NCBI GenBank assembly: GCA_030627905.1
Contig: DAOVRZ010000072.1
Coordinates: 1 to 30,669 of the forward strand
DNA length: 30,669 bases
Reading direction: 5' to 3'
DNA from: JAGMES01 sp023128035
GTDB lineage: Bacteria; Bacillota; Halanaerobiia; DY22613
Positions 29,889 to 30,669 of the stretch are shown here, one piece after another. The translations under genes were made by a program, and so were the position numbers. How positions within the stretch are numbered: position 1 is the first letter of the stretch; each line of letters begins with the position of its first letter. The notes under the pieces are model-generated. The model ran no database searches. It saw only the letters and a list, made by a program, of their open reading frames with translations, and had not been told where the DNA came from.

Positions 29889-30669
29889 TATGAATTCCCC
29901 CTTTTTAAGTCTTCTAAACATTCTCGTATTTTTTCTATTTTTTCTTGCTGGTCTGGATTGAAATCGTCGGAAAACTTTTTAATTGTTTTTTCAAACTCAT
30001 GAATAAATAAATCTGTATTAGTATTATTTAATCTGTTTGATATATTCTCATAATATTTAAGAGCATTATTATAATCTTCTTCTAGCATTTCTTTTTCGGC
30101 TAATTTCAAATATATTTTAATATTTCCAAATTTAATAGTTGTAGTTCTAACTAAAATAAATTTATCTAGTCCTAATTCATCAAATAATTTTTCTGTTTTA
30201 TTATAGTCTAACATTCTATTACTTATTAAATCAGAATCTTTAATTAATCCTATCTCTAACAAACGAATGGACATCATTTTATATGGGACTTTAAACACAT
30301 TCATTAATTTACATACTATTTCTTCAAAACTATATTCTAGCTTTTTTAAATTCTCAAATCTATGACGCACCTGATTTTCATCTAATAAAAGTAAAGTTGC
30401 AAAATAATCTGCCTTTCGTTCATTCAAGTTATCATTTGCATCATCAATAAAAATACCATCAAAATATTTATCTTCACCCTTTACATCCAAAAAATGATAG
30501 TATTCATGGGCTAAAATATATCTTTGTTGGTAACTATTCAGTCGAATCAACAAATTCGTACTAAATCCCATTAAGTTTTTTACTGTTTTAATTTTTTCTT
30601 TTAATTTAAAAATACACATAAAAGTTGTTCCAAATTGGCTTGAAGTGTTGAAAACGCTGTCTTTCGCTA
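29888..30669 (-). CDS. ImmA/IrrE-family metallopeptidase, 5' end outside the window
   Basis: About 260 residues are visible and the frame is open to the window edge (upstream residues read KDSVFNTSSQFGTTFMCIFK), so the protein is partial at its N-terminus. YQQRYILAHEYYHFLD is the HExxH zinc motif, and LNERKADYFATLLLL carries the third acidic ligand, as in ImmA/IrrE. The C-terminal ~120 residues are helical, with a TPR-like pattern (IYLKLAEKEMLEEDYNNALK). ImmA-type proteases cleave phage or element repressors after a stress signal, which suits an island location. Confidence 0.85.
   Translation of the reverse strand, partial: AKDSVFNTSSQFGTTFMCIFKLKEKIKTVKNLMGFSTNLLIRLNSYQQRYILAHEYYHFLDVKGEDKYFDGIFIDDANDNLNERKADYFATLLLLDENQVRHRFENLKKLEYSFEEIVCKLMNVFKVPYKMMSIRLLEIGLIKDSDLISNRMLDYNKTEKLFDELGLDKFILVRTTTIKFGNIKIYLKLAEKEMLEEDYNNALKYYENISNRLNNTNTDLFIHEFEKTIKKFSDDFNPDQQEKIEKIRECLEDLKRGNS

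Overview
The window is AT-rich, with clostridial-type ribosome sites and promoters, so it comes from a low-GC Firmicute. A 673-residue secreted protein with a beta-rich, outer-membrane-like architecture and a 145-residue secreted protein ending in Phe suggest a diderm lineage such as Halanaerobiales; this is inference. The region is accessory and heavily eroded: at least nine genes are visibly broken, often by small internal deletions, and they sit among insertion-sequence debris and miniature inverted-repeat elements.

Layout. 1-2500: a truncated TetR-type repressor diverges from a two-gene permease operon whose second protein carries a C-terminal ferredoxin, with a large palindrome in the shared promoter. 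2500-5100: Crp/Fnr regulator, HsmA-like membrane protein, YgbA-family (nitric-oxide-linked) protein and a broken MFS transporter. 5200-8420: an amidohydrolase tail, a TnpB remnant fused to a miniature element, an intact LysR regulator, a broken TetR gene with a pentanucleotide repeat, and a broken purA. 8480-10100: an FAD-dependent dehydrogenase under a strong promoter, a PurBox-like pair and a guanine-type purine riboswitch. 10260-15035: a DUF3800 protein, a secreted subtilisin and an outer-membrane-like protein. 15130-19960: an orphan IS200/IS605 right end, then a BceAB-type ABC transporter with one ATPase and two permease copies, the first damaged. 20100-21530: three gene remnants.

From 21.6 kb to the end lies a modular island: DUF2975-XRE; an ADP-ribosyltransferase-like DUF3990 toxin with a small partner; a zinc peptidase; a small secreted protein; PadR-DUF2812; a three-gene toxin-antitoxin-chaperone operon; and an ImmA/IrrE protease with a small overlapping partner that runs off the window. 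Between most modules lie decayed pieces resembling the 3' half of a serine tRNA, all on the minus strand and often next to a terminator. This suggests repeated integration and loss at a tRNA-Ser site.

The most interesting locus is 27201-28553. It encodes an ADP-ribosyltransferase-like protein, a short protein and a SecB-like chaperone, in the order of the CmdTAC anti-phage systems. It is flanked on both sides by paired tRNA-like remnants.
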